64,000 nucleotides of DNA from Ellagibacter isourolithinifaciens (GTDB taxonomy: Bacteria; Actinomycetota; Coriobacteriia; Coriobacteriales; Eggerthellaceae). The notes under the pieces are model-generated. The model had not been told where the DNA came from. It searched no databases and was given only the letters and a program-made list of their open reading frames with translations. Where the stretch lies: the NCBI RefSeq assembly GCF_008831035.1, contig NZ_WAJR01000004.1:52828-116827 (forward strand), given 5' to 3'. Position numbers and translations under genes: made by a program. Position 1 is the first letter of the stretch, and each line of letters starts with the position of its first letter. Below, one piece after another: positions 43,500-51,365 of this stretch.

Positions 43500-44279
43500 A
43501 TGTTGAGAATCGCGATATACGGAAAGGGCGGCATCGGCAAGTCGACAACGGTGTCGAACCTCTCGGCCGCACTTGCGCAGCGAGGACTCACCATCATGCA
43601 GATCGGGTGCGACCCTAAAGCCGACTCAACGCTTTTGCTCATGCATGGGCAGCGCATCGATTCCGTGCTCGACACCATGCGCGCGCACGGCGACCCCGCC
43701 CTCGACGACGTCGTGCACAAAGGGCATGCCGGCGTTCTGTGCGTCGAGGCGGGCGGGCCAACACCAGGGACAGGCTGCGCGGGACGCGGGATTATCACCG
43801 CCTTCGAGCAGCTCGACGAGCTGAACGCCTATGGGGTATACCGGCCCGACGTGGTTCTCTACGACGTTCTCGGCGACGTGGTGTGCGGCGGGTTCTCGCT
43901 TCCCTTGCGCGGCGAGCACTCCGACATCGTTTTCGTGGTCACCTCCGGCGAGATGATGGCGATGTACGCCGCATCGAACATTGCTTCGGCAGTTGAGCGC
44001 TTCAAGACGCGCGACTACGCGCAATTCGGCGGGCTGATTCTCAACAAGCGAAACGTCGAGAACGAAGACGAGTTTGTCGAGCAACTCGCCCGCGAGCTCA
44101 ACACCGAGGTCGTGGGCACCATACCACGCTCCTCCGACATCCACGAATGCGAGCAGCGGCAGTGTACCGTGATCGAGGGGGCGCCCGATAGCACTGTTGC
44201 CCACGCATACGAAACACTCGTCGATGCCATGCTCGCCAAAGCGGCCGCACTCGGCTTGGGCGAGGTGGGATCAAGGTGA
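43500..44279 (+). CDS. NifH-like ATP-dependent reductase
   Basis: The 259-residue protein carries the P-loop [11 protein letters not shown] (7-17), CDPKADST (37-44), and both [4Fe-4S]-ligand regions of nitrogenase reductase: [13 protein letters not shown] with Cys93 and [11 protein letters not shown] with Cys129. It should form a dimer bridged by one cluster and pass electrons with ATP hydrolysis to a component-1 partner. That partner is encoded directly downstream, overlapping by GTGA. It is closer to NifH than to ParA/MinD because both cysteines are kept. Confidence 0.92.
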   Translation: MLRIAIYGKGGIGKSTTVSNLSAALAQRGLTIMQIGCDPKADSTLLLMHGQRIDSVLDTMRAHGDPALDDVVHKGHAGVLCVEAGGPTPGTGCAGRGIITAFEQLDELNAYGVYRPDVVLYDVLGDVVCGGFSLPLRGEHSDIVFVVTSGEMMAMYAASNIASAVERFKTRDYAQFGGLILNKRNVENEDEFVEQLARELNTEVVGTIPRSSDIHECEQRQCTVIEGAPDSTVAHAYETLVDAMLAKAAALGLGEVGSR

Positions 44280-45550
44280 GTCGCGACCTCTCGCTGTTCA
44301 TCCCCCATCGCGGACGCCCGAAGATATCGCTGGGCATTCCCGAGAGCTTCGATTTATACCTCTGTCCACCCGCATGCGTGCGCCGTGTGTCTATTCGCGC
44401 CATTCGAAACGACGCGCGCGGGCACATGGGATTTCTCTACATGAGCGAGGCCGATTTAGCCACCGGCGCATACGAGCAGCGCCTCTTCGAGGCCGTCGAC
44501 AACGTGCTCGCATCGCTCGATAGGCAGCCGCGCGCGTTCTTCATCCACCTCAACTGCGTCGACGATTTTCTGGGAACCGACGAAGACGCCATGCTCGCAA
44601 AACTTCGGGAGCGCTTCCCCGCAACGGGGTTCGCCACCATGCACATGAACCCCATTGCGGCCGATAAGGGCCTCTCCACGGGGCTGCGCATCCACGAGCG
44701 CCTCTACAGCATGCTCGATCCCATCGGCCCCGCAAGCGGGCGCGATGATGCCGTCAACCTCATCGGCAACTTCGCATCGCTTGAGCGAGACTGCGAGCTG
44801 CCTCGCATTCTCGAGGCGTGGGGAATCGGCGAAGTGCGCCAGCTTTTTGCCTGCACGACGTACGAGGAATACCAGGCGCTCGCGAAAAGCCGGCTTAACA
44901 TAGTGCTCGCCAACATTGGCTCATACGCCGCCGAATGCATGGAGAAGCGCCTGGGCATCCCGCAGCTCAGCGCACCTGTCGACTACGAGTTCGCCAACAT
45001 TGAGGCATGCTATCTGGCCCTAGGAAAGGCGCTTGGGGCGATTCCCGCCGAGCAGATATCACTCGAAGCACCGCACTGCGAGGGTAGCGCACGACGAAAC
45101 CCTGCGGACGTCATCATGACCCAAGCAAAAGACCGCGCGCGAAGCGCCATTAAGCGCGCACGCAAGCATTTGGGGGATCGCGCCGTCATAGTGGACTCGT
45201 CCGCCGCGATGCGTCCCTTCGCACTTGCAAAGGCCCTCATGGGTTACGGGTTCAACGTGTGCGCCGTGTTCGCCCTGCACGAAAAACCCGAAGACGCCGA
45301 GGCTCGCGACTGGGTGCTGGAAAACGCCCCGCACGTCAACGTCGTTCGCAGCGAGAGCTATGACGACATAATAGAGCTCGGACTTCCCCGCAACGCCGTT
45401 TGCGTCGGGTTCGACTGCGCCTACCTGCTGAAGGCGCCGCATTTCGTTGCGCTGCAAAAAGACGAGGGGCTTTTCGGCTATCAGGCCGTATGGCAGCTCA
45501 TGAAACTCATGATGGACTCGCTTACGAGCACAACGGAATGGGAGGGGTAG
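44276..45550 (+). CDS. Nitrogenase component 1-like protein, first subunit
   Basis: The 424-residue protein resembles the NifD/NifK/NifE/NifN fold in layout but is short and divergent. Candidate cluster ligands are Cys30 and Cys34 ([12 protein letters not shown]) and Cys94 in [14 protein letters not shown], which corresponds to the Cys-x4-IGDD region of nitrogenases. Later Rossmann-like parts include [11 protein letters not shown] and [13 protein letters not shown] cannot find counterparts of the FeMo-cofactor Cys/His ligands with confidence. It starts at GTG, overlapping nifH-like. It probably pairs with the next gene product; the substrate is unknown. Confidence 0.8.
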   Translation: MSRDLSLFIPHRGRPKISLGIPESFDLYLCPPACVRRVSIRAIRNDARGHMGFLYMSEADLATGAYEQRLFEAVDNVLASLDRQPRAFFIHLNCVDDFLGTDEDAMLAKLRERFPATGFATMHMNPIAADKGLSTGLRIHERLYSMLDPIGPASGRDDAVNLIGNFASLERDCELPRILEAWGIGEVRQLFACTTYEEYQALAKSRLNIVLANIGSYAAECMEKRLGIPQLSAPVDYEFANIEACYLALGKALGAIPAEQISLEAPHCEGSARRNPADVIMTQAKDRARSAIKRARKHLGDRAVIVDSSAAMRPFALAKALMGYGFNVCAVFALHEKPEDAEARDWVLENAPHVNVVRSESYDDIIELGLPRNAVCVGFDCAYLLKAPHFVALQKDEGLFGYQAVWQLMKLMMDSLTSTTEWEG

Positions 45551-45552
45551 CC

Positions 45553-46824
45553 TTGTCTCGCCTGTCGCTTTTCCTACCCTCGTTCGCCGCCGACTACTCG
45601 GGCGTGTGCTCGTGCCTTTTCGATCTTGACTTCCTCGTGGTCATGAACGATGCGGCATGCTGCACGCGCAACTACGTCGACTACGACGAACCGCGCTGGT
45701 CGCGCGAGAAGGTAACCACCCTGTGCTCCCAACTGCGCACCCTTGACGTTGTCATGGGAGACGAAGCGGGAACCATCGCCAAAATTGTCGATGCGGCGCG
45801 CAGCACCTCGCCACGCGGCATCGCCGTGCTCGGCAGCCCCGTTCCTGCCATTACCGGCATGGACACATCGGGCATGGCGAAAGAAGTCGAGGTCCTTACG
45901 GGCATTCCCTCGATCGGCTTTGCCACCACGGGCTTCGCAACCTACGAGCAGGGCATAGATCGCGCATGCCGCGGGCTGCTCAAGAAATTCTGCTCGTCGC
46001 CCGCAAACCGCCCCCGCGCGTGCCGCCCCGGCGAGCCTTGCGAGGGCGACGGCCGCGAGCAGCCCGCCTCGCCCGCCCCGAGGCCGCGCGTCAACGTTTT
46101 GGGAATTACCCCACTCGACTTCGGCACCGTTGGGACCGAGCACGACCTTACGAGTTGGCTTCAGAACGAAGGTTTTGAAGTCGGTGCTTGCTGGTGCATG
46201 GGTTTCTCGCTCGAAGACGTGAGGCAAACGCCCAAAGCAGACGTGAACCTCGTTGTTTCGGCGGGCGCGCTCAAAGCGGCCACCACCGCAGAAGCGCTGT
46301 TCGGCACGCCGTTCGTGGTGGGGCTGCCGTGCGCCGGCAAGCAGGCGGCCTACGTGGCCGCAAGCCTCAGGCAGGCTGCCACAAGCGGGTCTTCCGCTTA
46401 TGCCCTGGTGGGAAGCGAGAGCGAAGGCGCGGGCGGCAATGCGGGTACGGACGGCAACGTGGGCGCGGGCCCCCAGAGGGCCAACGAGAGCGCGCTCATC
46501 GTAGGCGACTGGGTTTGCGCCAGCTCCCTGCGCTCGGCGCTTCGCTTGGAGGGATGGCCCGGCAAGATCACCGTCGCGAGCCTTTTTGGGAAGCGCCCCG
46601 TGTTCGCGGGGGCGGAAGACGCAGCTATCGCATGCGAGCGGCAACTCGTCGACCTCGTGCGCAACGGCAACTTCTCCAGCATCATAGGCGACCCTTTGCT
46701 CGGGCGCATTCCCGGCGCGCGGGCGAGCAGGCACGTTCGCCTTGCGCATCCCGCGCTTTCGAGCAACCTCTTCGAGGCCGAGATGCTGCGCTACCTAACC
46801 ACCGACGTATCGAAACTGCTTTAA
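45553..46824 (+). CDS. Nitrogenase component 1-like protein, second subunit
   Basis: The 423-residue protein starts at TTG 45553, chosen for GGGAGGGG upstream and the 2 nt gap after the preceding stop. Cys19, Cys21 and Cys36-Cys37 (ADYSGVCSCLFDL, NDAACCTRN) are candidate cluster ligands. The motif where nitrogenase subunits have Cys-x4-IGDD reads GSPVPAITGMD, with Ser95 in place of Cys. A Pro/Arg/Gly-rich insertion lies near 155-180 and a Gly/Ala-rich stretch near 290. This asymmetry with its partner suggests a cluster bound mainly by one subunit or an unusual ligand set. Confidence 0.78.
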   Translation: MSRLSLFLPSFAADYSGVCSCLFDLDFLVVMNDAACCTRNYVDYDEPRWSREKVTTLCSQLRTLDVVMGDEAGTIAKIVDAARSTSPRGIAVLGSPVPAITGMDTSGMAKEVEVLTGIPSIGFATTGFATYEQGIDRACRGLLKKFCSSPANRPRACRPGEPCEGDGREQPASPAPRPRVNVLGITPLDFGTVGTEHDLTSWLQNEGFEVGACWCMGFSLEDVRQTPKADVNLVVSAGALKAATTAEALFGTPFVVGLPCAGKQAAYVAASLRQAATSGSSAYALVGSESEGAGGNAGTDGNVGAGPQRANESALIVGDWVCASSLRSALRLEGWPGKITVASLFGKRPVFAGAEDAAIACERQLVDLVRNGNFSSIIGDPLLGRIPGARASRHVRLAHPALSSNLFEAEMLRYLTTDVSKLL

Positions 46825-46856
46825 CCGCACCGTTCAGGCAAAAGACAGGAGCATCC

Positions 46857-48056
46857 ATGAAATTCGACATCGAAAACGCGCTTTCACGACCCGAGGCGCT
46901 TGAGGCCATTATCTCGCGTTGGACGCCTCAAAGGGAAACCGAGACCGTTCCCATTGAGCGCTCGCTCGGGCGCGTCCTTGCGCAAGACTGCCACGCTCAG
47001 CACAGCCTTCCCGTTCACCGCACGTCGGCAGTCGACGGCATTGCCGTTCGCTCGTCCGACTTCGAGGAAGGCGCTCCCAACACGGCCCTCTGGAAACGAG
47101 GGGAAGACTTCGCCCAGGCCGACACCGGCGACGACTTCCCCGACGAGTTCGACTCCGTCATAGCCATCGAGAACGTCACGCTCAACGAAAACGGCGGCTT
47201 GACCCTTCCTGCAGCCTACGAGTTCAAGAAGGAGTCGGGCATCAAGCGCGCTGGGTCGTTCATGCAAGAGGGCGAGCTTTTGTCCCGCGCGGGAGACACC
47301 CTCACGCCGAAGCTCATGGCGATCCTCGCCGCTGGTGGCTGGAGCTCAGTTCCTGTGATCTGCAAGCCGAAAATCGCCTATATCCCCACGGGCAACGAGC
47401 TCGTCTCCGTGGGAACCGCCCCTTCGCGCGGGCAGAACATCCAAACGAACTCCGTGATGCTGCGCGCTTGCTTTGAGCAGCTCGGCGCCGAGATGATCGA
47501 GTTCGGCATTGTGCCCGACGTGCGCGAGCAGCTGGGAGCTGCCATAGACGAAGCCCTCTCGAAGGCCGACATCGTCATTGTCAACGGCGGCTCGTCGCGC
47601 GGGTCGGAAGACTACAACTCCGAGCTCCTCGAGGAGCGGGCGACGTATTTCTCACACGGCATCAAAGCCGTTCCCGGTAGGCCCATTGGCTTGGCCATCG
47701 TTAACGGCAAGCCGGCAATCAACGTACCCGGCCCCATGATTGCCGCCGCTCTTGCGCAAGACTGGCTTATATCTGGGCTGATCAGGGCTTTCTACGGCCA
47801 AACCGCCGCACCGCGCGTGAAACGGCCCGCTGTGCTCGACGCGCCACTGAGGGGTCGCCCCAGCTTCGAGCACCTTGCCCGGCTCGTCGCGCACGAAGTC
47901 GACGGCGTGCTTCACGCCGCTCCCGCGCCGAACGGCTGCACGCTCGCGCAAAACATCAGGGAAGTGAACGCCTTTGCGGCGGTTCCCGCAGGTGTCAAGC
48001 TCGAGGCGGGGCAAACCGTCGAAATAGAGCTGCTCGACACCGTCGATTGGGCGTAG
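46857..48056 (+). CDS. MoeA-like molybdopterin biosynthesis family protein
   Basis: The 399-residue protein shows MoeA features: PIERSLGRVLAQD, HRTSAVDGIAVRS, the domain III motif PTGNELVSVG, VIVNGGSSRGSEDY and INVPGPM. MoeA inserts molybdate into adenylated molybdopterin. Several core motifs deviate: GGSSRGSEDY where GGxSxGxxD is usual, and PGPM in place of PGNP. It lies 32 nt behind the second component-1-like gene in the same direction, so it probably serves this cluster with a specialised role. A housekeeping MoeA elsewhere in the genome is expected, given two other molybdoenzymes in this window. Confidence 0.85.
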   Translation: MKFDIENALSRPEALEAIISRWTPQRETETVPIERSLGRVLAQDCHAQHSLPVHRTSAVDGIAVRSSDFEEGAPNTALWKRGEDFAQADTGDDFPDEFDSVIAIENVTLNENGGLTLPAAYEFKKESGIKRAGSFMQEGELLSRAGDTLTPKLMAILAAGGWSSVPVICKPKIAYIPTGNELVSVGTAPSRGQNIQTNSVMLRACFEQLGAEMIEFGIVPDVREQLGAAIDEALSKADIVIVNGGSSRGSEDYNSELLEERATYFSHGIKAVPGRPIGLAIVNGKPAINVPGPMIAAALAQDWLISGLIRAFYGQTAAPRVKRPAVLDAPLRGRPSFEHLARLVAHEVDGVLHAAPAPNGCTLAQNIREVNAFAAVPAGVKLEAGQTVEIELLDTVDWA

Positions 48057-48079
48057 CGGTGCGAGCTATTGCCGCACCG
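48057..48079. terminator. Short hairpin between convergent moeA-like and ubiE genes
   Basis: CGGTGCG (48057-48063) pairs with CGCACCG (48073-48079). No U-tract follows, so it is a weak candidate for ending the moeA-like transcript. Confidence 0.35.
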
Positions 48080-48217
48080 AAGCGCACATCCGAATCGAAA
48101 CCCGAAGCGCCCACGAAACGCAAACAATAAGGAAGCTTGCGCTTGTCGAACCTAGTCGCAAAGCCCCTTTCGCTGCACTATTGCCACGTGAAGCCGCACT
48201 ACTGCCACTCGCCTTCG

Positions 48218-48937
48218 CTACCGCTCCCCCTCGGGTTTGATGGCCACGTGAACCGCGGCGATGCCGCCGGTGTAGTTCTTCCACGTCACCTCGGCGAAAC
48301 CCGCCTGCTTCATTAAGTTGGCAAGGCCCTGCTGGTCGGGAAACGCCTTGATGGATTTCGTCAAGTACACGAACCCCGCCTTGTCGCCGGTGATAAGACC
48401 GCCCCAAAACGGAATGAGGTGCTTGAGGTAGAAGTTGTACAGCGCACGCCACGCGGCGTTCGGCGGCGTGGAGAACTCCAGGCACACCAGCGCACCGCCG
48501 GGCTTGAGCACGCGATACATCTCGAAAAGCGCGCGCGGGCGGTCAGGCATGTTGCGAATGCCATACGCCATGATCGCGGCATCGTAGCTTTCGTCGGCGT
48601 ACGGTATATCCTGCGCATCTACCACTTCGAACGCCGCGGGCACGCCCGCACACGTCGCGTCGCCTGCGGGCGTGCGCGGCTCGCTTGCCAGGTGTGCGCG
48701 CGCAACATCGAGCATCTCGGGAACAAGGTCGGTGCATTGAATGTGCGTCGGGTGGCTCGCGCGAAGCACCGCGAACGTCACATCACCCGTGCCACCAGCA
48801 ATGTCTAGCACGTCGTCGGCTAGGCTAATAGGCGCCTGGCGCATCATGCCCGCAAGCCACAGCTTATAAGCGCCAAAGCTCGAAATGACGTTGAATCGCT
48901 CGTATTTCTTCGTAATGGACGAGAAAATATCCTTCAC
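48218..48937 (-). CDS. menG: UbiE/MenG-type demethylmenaquinone methyltransferase
   Basis: The 239-residue protein methylates demethylmenaquinone with AdoMet in menaquinone synthesis. It has VKDIFSSITKKYERFNVISS, the AdoMet motif VLDIAGGTGDVTF, and the family segment DAAIMAYGIRNMPDR followed by VLKPGGALVCLEFS. The start at GTG 48937 gives an N-terminus about ten residues shorter than usual. Upstream in frame, SSER still fits the family, but 15 nt from the start the sequence becomes the end of an ISL3-type element. Insertion has probably replaced the original start and promoter. Confidence 0.9.
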   Translation of the reverse strand: MKDIFSSITKKYERFNVISSFGAYKLWLAGMMRQAPISLADDVLDIAGGTGDVTFAVLRASHPTHIQCTDLVPEMLDVARAHLASEPRTPAGDATCAGVPAAFEVVDAQDIPYADESYDAAIMAYGIRNMPDRPRALFEMYRVLKPGGALVCLEFSTPPNAAWRALYNFYLKHLIPFWGGLITGDKAGFVYLTKSIKAFPDQQGLANLMKQAGFAEVTWKNYTGGIAAVHVAIKPEGER

Positions 48938-48952
48938 GCGCTCAGATGAAAG

Positions 48953-49890
48953 GGGTCAGTCACTTTTTTCGTGGGATTGGCCGCTTAGGCACCGCCCAGA
49001 TACCGTGACAGCCCTGAGGTGAAAGGTGTCTTCCTATATGATGTGGTTTCATCCTCCACGATGAACAGACCATCAAAAGAAAGACACCGAACGGACTATG
49101 CCATGCTCGCGGCCCCCGCGGGCCATCTGACCATGCCGTCCCTGCTCCCCGGCTTCATCCAAGACGGGGTCGGGACCGCCACGCTGCCCTCCGGCCGCGC
49201 CGCCGCCGTGTTCAAGGGGTGCCTCGACGACGCATCCGTCGACAGGGCGTGCGCCGTGGGCCAGGCACGGCAAGAGAAGCAGGTCGTCTACGACTTCGTG
49301 GAGCACGTCGGGCTCGGGTGGATGGCCAAGGACGAGGCGGTAACCTGCGACGCGAACCCGGACCTCTGCGAGGGCCTCCCGGAGAGGCGCCCTCGCGCGA
49401 GACGCCGCTCGGGAAGGACGGCGAGGCCGCGGAGGGCAAGGTCGCCAAGAAGGGCTCCACGCTGTTCGGCGCGGAGGACGCCCGCCGCGGCGGCGGGCGC
49501 GTCGGGCGCTGCGAGGCACTCCCGGCGTCGAACTCGCCGCTGCTCACCCTGGAGCCGGTGAAAGAGCAGCTCGACGCTGCCTACAGGCTCCGCGACGAGC
49601 ACGGCATGCGGCTCGCCGTCGACGACATCGTGGCCGTGCGCGGGGACGCGGGCGACAGCCGCTTCCGCCGGTTCGCCAACCTGCTGGCCAACCACATCGA
49701 CGGCATCGCCGGCCATGCGACCCGCGCCATCTCCTCGGGGAAGGTCGAGGGCGCGAACAACCGCATCGAAACGATAAGACGGCAGGGATACGGCTACCCG
49801 GACGGCGAGTGCTTCTTCCTGAAGATCATCGACTCAAGCAGGAGAAGACACGTCGAGAACCCCAAATCCCACAGATTTTGCGACTGACCC
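48953..49890. mobile_element. ISL3-family-like element, internally deleted
   Basis: The ends share GGGTCAGTC (48953-48961) and GACTGACCC (49882-49890), with further matches of GTGGGATT inside each end. The element is 938 bp, shorter than complete ISL3-family elements. It contains a broken transposase reading on the plus strand. No clear 8 bp target duplication was found. Confidence 0.75.
49061..49887 (+). pseudogene. Truncated ISL3-type transposase
   Basis: The 3' part ends with FRRFANLLANHIDGIAGHAT, GKVEGANNRIETIRRQGYGY and ECFFLKIID, the typical C-terminus of ISL3 (DDE_Tnp_ISL3) transposases. The 5' part, starting MNRPSKERHR, is in a different frame, with the shift near 49390-49420, and the catalytic middle is missing. 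The product cannot be a working transposase. Confidence 0.7.
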
Positions 49891-49905
49891 AAAACAAAGA
49901 AGCCG

Positions 49906-49942
49906 ATGCCTCTAAGGCAGGCACACTTTTTGTCCTATAAGC
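49906..49942 (-). repeat. 37-bp repeat, copy B
   Basis: On the minus strand this copy begins GCTTATAGGACAAAAAGTGT and matches 36796-36832 at 34 of 37 positions. It lies between the ISL3 relic and the rplT terminator hairpin. Confidence 0.75.
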
Positions 49943-49968
49943 AGAAGCCGAGGGATTCCTCGGCTTCT
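49943..49968 (-). terminator. Terminator hairpin after rplT
   Basis: AGAAGCCGAGG pairs perfectly over 11 bp with CCTCGGCTTCT around GATT. The U-tract expected after the stem has been replaced: the minus strand continues GCTTATAGG, the start of the 37-bp repeat. Confidence 0.7.
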
Positions 49969-49999
49969 CAGTGATTGCGATATGATGCGTAAGCTGGAC

Positions 50000-50353
50000 T
50001 TACAGGGCCTTCTTGGCAACCTCGACCACAGCGGTGAAAGCGGCAGGGTCGTTCACAGCCATGTCGGCGAGCACCTTGCGGTCGAGCTCGACGCCGGCCT
50101 TCTTGAGGCCGTTCATGAACACGGAGTAGGACAGGCCGTTGATGCGGGCAGCAGCGTTGATGCGGGTGATCCAGAGGCGACGGATGTTGCGCTTCTTATT
50201 GCGACGGTCGCGGTACATGTACTGAAGCGAGTGCTGGACCTGCTGCTTCGCTGCACGGTAAGAACGGGACTTCGCGCCGTAGTAACCCTTTGCACGGCTG
50301 AGAACGGTGCGGCGCTTTTTGCGGGCGTGGATAGAACGCTTGATGCGTGCCAT
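50000..50353 (-). CDS. rplT: Large ribosomal subunit protein bL20
   Basis: The 117-residue protein begins [15 protein letters not shown] and contains [19 protein letters not shown] and [17 protein letters not shown], diagnostic of bL20. It is the last gene of infC-rpmI-rplT. In many bacteria bL20 represses this operon through its leader. Confidence 0.97.
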   Translation of the reverse strand: MARIKRSIHARKKRRTVLSRAKGYYGAKSRSYRAAKQQVQHSLQYMYRDRRNKKRNIRRLWITRINAAARINGLSYSVFMNGLKKAGVELDRKVLADMAVNDPAAFTAVVEVAKKAL

Positions 50354-50384
50354 AGTATTATCTCCTTAAAGAACTGAAAACGAA

Positions 50385-50582
50385 CTAGCGGATGCCGAGA
50401 TTGCGGCCGACGACCTTGGCGTCTGCCTTGGAGAGCTCGGTCTCGTTGCGGAAGTTGCGCTTGCGCTTCTGGCTCTTCTTGGTGAGGATGTGGCTCTTGA
50501 AAGCCTTCGCACGCATGATCTTGCCGGAACCGGTGACGCGGAAACGCTTGGCGGTACCGCGGTGGGTTTTCATCTTAGGCAT
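50385..50582 (-). CDS. rpmI: Large ribosomal subunit protein bL35
   Basis: The 65-residue protein has [20 protein letters not shown] and the C-terminal [14 protein letters not shown], as in bL35. Its ATG overlaps the infC stop (TAATG), and rplT follows after 31 nt. Confidence 0.97.
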   Translation of the reverse strand: MPKMKTHRGTAKRFRVTGSGKIMRAKAFKSHILTKKSQKRKRNFRNETELSKADAKVVGRNLGIR

Positions 50583-51157
50583 TATTCGTCCTTTCCTTCT
50601 GCTTTCTTGTTGGTCTCTTTTTTCTTCTTCGCCGCACCGGGCAAAGGAGCGATGAGCATGTGCATGTTGCGCCCTTCCATCTTGGGCTGGTTCTCGACAA
50701 CCGCAACGTCTTTGAGGTCGTCAGCCAAACGCTCGAGAATGGAAAGACCCTGTTCGGGGTGAGCCATTTCGCGACCGCGGAACATGATGGTGATTTTCAC
50801 CTTGTTCCCCGCGTCCAAGAAGCGAAGCACATGCTTCTTCTTGGTGGTGTAGTCGCCCACGTCGATCTTCGGGCGGAACTTCATTTCCTTGGTCTCGATC
50901 TTGCTCTGGTTCTTGCGAGCCTGCTTTGCCTTGATGGCCTGATCGTACTTGAACTTTCCGTAGTCCATGATGCGGCAGACCGGCGGCTCGGCGTTCGGGG
51001 CGATCTCGACCAAGTCGAGATTCTGGTCATCCGCGACACGTTGAGCTTGCGCCACCGTGTAGATTCCCAGCTGCGCTCCGTCAAAGCCGATCAGACGGCA
51101 TTCACGTGCAGTGATCTCGTCATTGAGCCGTGGCTCCTGAGCAGCTATCGCGCTCAC
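50582..51157 (-). CDS. infC: Translation initiation factor IF-3
   Basis: IF-3 prevents premature subunit joining and checks start codons. The protein has [34 protein letters not shown] sequence ([12 protein letters not shown]), and the C-terminal [13 protein letters not shown] place the start at GTG 51157 behind AGAGGAAGGAAG, giving 191 residues; the longer frame upstream runs into the leader hairpin. A Lys/Glu-rich tail ends the protein. It leads the infC-rpmI-rplT operon. Confidence 0.94.
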   Translation of the reverse strand: MSAIAAQEPRLNDEITARECRLIGFDGAQLGIYTVAQAQRVADDQNLDLVEIAPNAEPPVCRIMDYGKFKYDQAIKAKQARKNQSKIETKEMKFRPKIDVGDYTTKKKHVLRFLDAGNKVKITIMFRGREMAHPEQGLSILERLADDLKDVAVVENQPKMEGRNMHMLIAPLPGAAKKKKETNKKAEGKDE

Positions 51158-51183
51158 CTTCCTTCCTCTTGCGCTTGTGCGCA

Positions 51184-51214
51184 ACAAAAAACCCGCAGGC
51201 ACGGCCGCGGGTTT
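51184..51214 (-). promoter_or_regulatory. Leader attenuator of the infC operon
   Basis: In the minus-strand leader, AAACCCGC (51214-51207) pairs with GCGGGTTT (51096 offset side, 51189-51196 on plus as AAACCCGC), followed by TTTTTG. The hairpin lies 27 nt upstream of the infC start. This is an intrinsic terminator inside the leader and fits the known control of IF3/L35/L20 operons by bL20. Confidence 0.75.
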
Positions 51215-51321
51215 CGCAATTCAAAGGATGTGCGCAAGGCACGTTATTGAAGCGACCCATCAGCAGCCGAAGCGCCGAAACAGGTGGAGAGCTTTCGCCC
51301 TCGCTTGAATACAGCCGTTAC

Positions 51322-51350
51322 AGTATAGAGCCCTCGCGCGGCAAACGCAA
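51322..51350 (-). promoter_or_regulatory. Promoter of infC-rpmI-rplT
   Basis: Minus-strand -35 TTGCGT (51350-51345), a 17 bp spacer and -10 TATACT (51327-51322). The spacer coincides with the terminator hairpin of the upstream gene, so the two signals share the same bases. Confidence 0.75.
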
Positions 51351-51356
51351 GGGCTC
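51328..51356 (-). terminator. Terminator hairpin of the upstream membrane-protein gene
   Basis: Minus-strand GAGCCCT (51356-51350) pairs with AGGGCTC (51334-51328), extended by inner GC pairs. TATACT follows, doubling as the infC -10. Confidence 0.65.
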
Positions 51357-51365
51357 ATTTGCTAT

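Noticed and set aside
43500..44279. Reading the NifH-like protein as a ParA/MinD ATPase
   Set aside because: Both Fe-S cysteines (Cys93, Cys129) and the surrounding GCAGRG and [10 protein letters not shown] motifs are kept, which ParA/MinD proteins lack.
43500..48056. A functional nitrogenase (nif) operon
   Set aside because: Component-1-like proteins are short, lack recognisable FeMo-cofactor ligands, and no NifB, NifE or NifN set is in the window.
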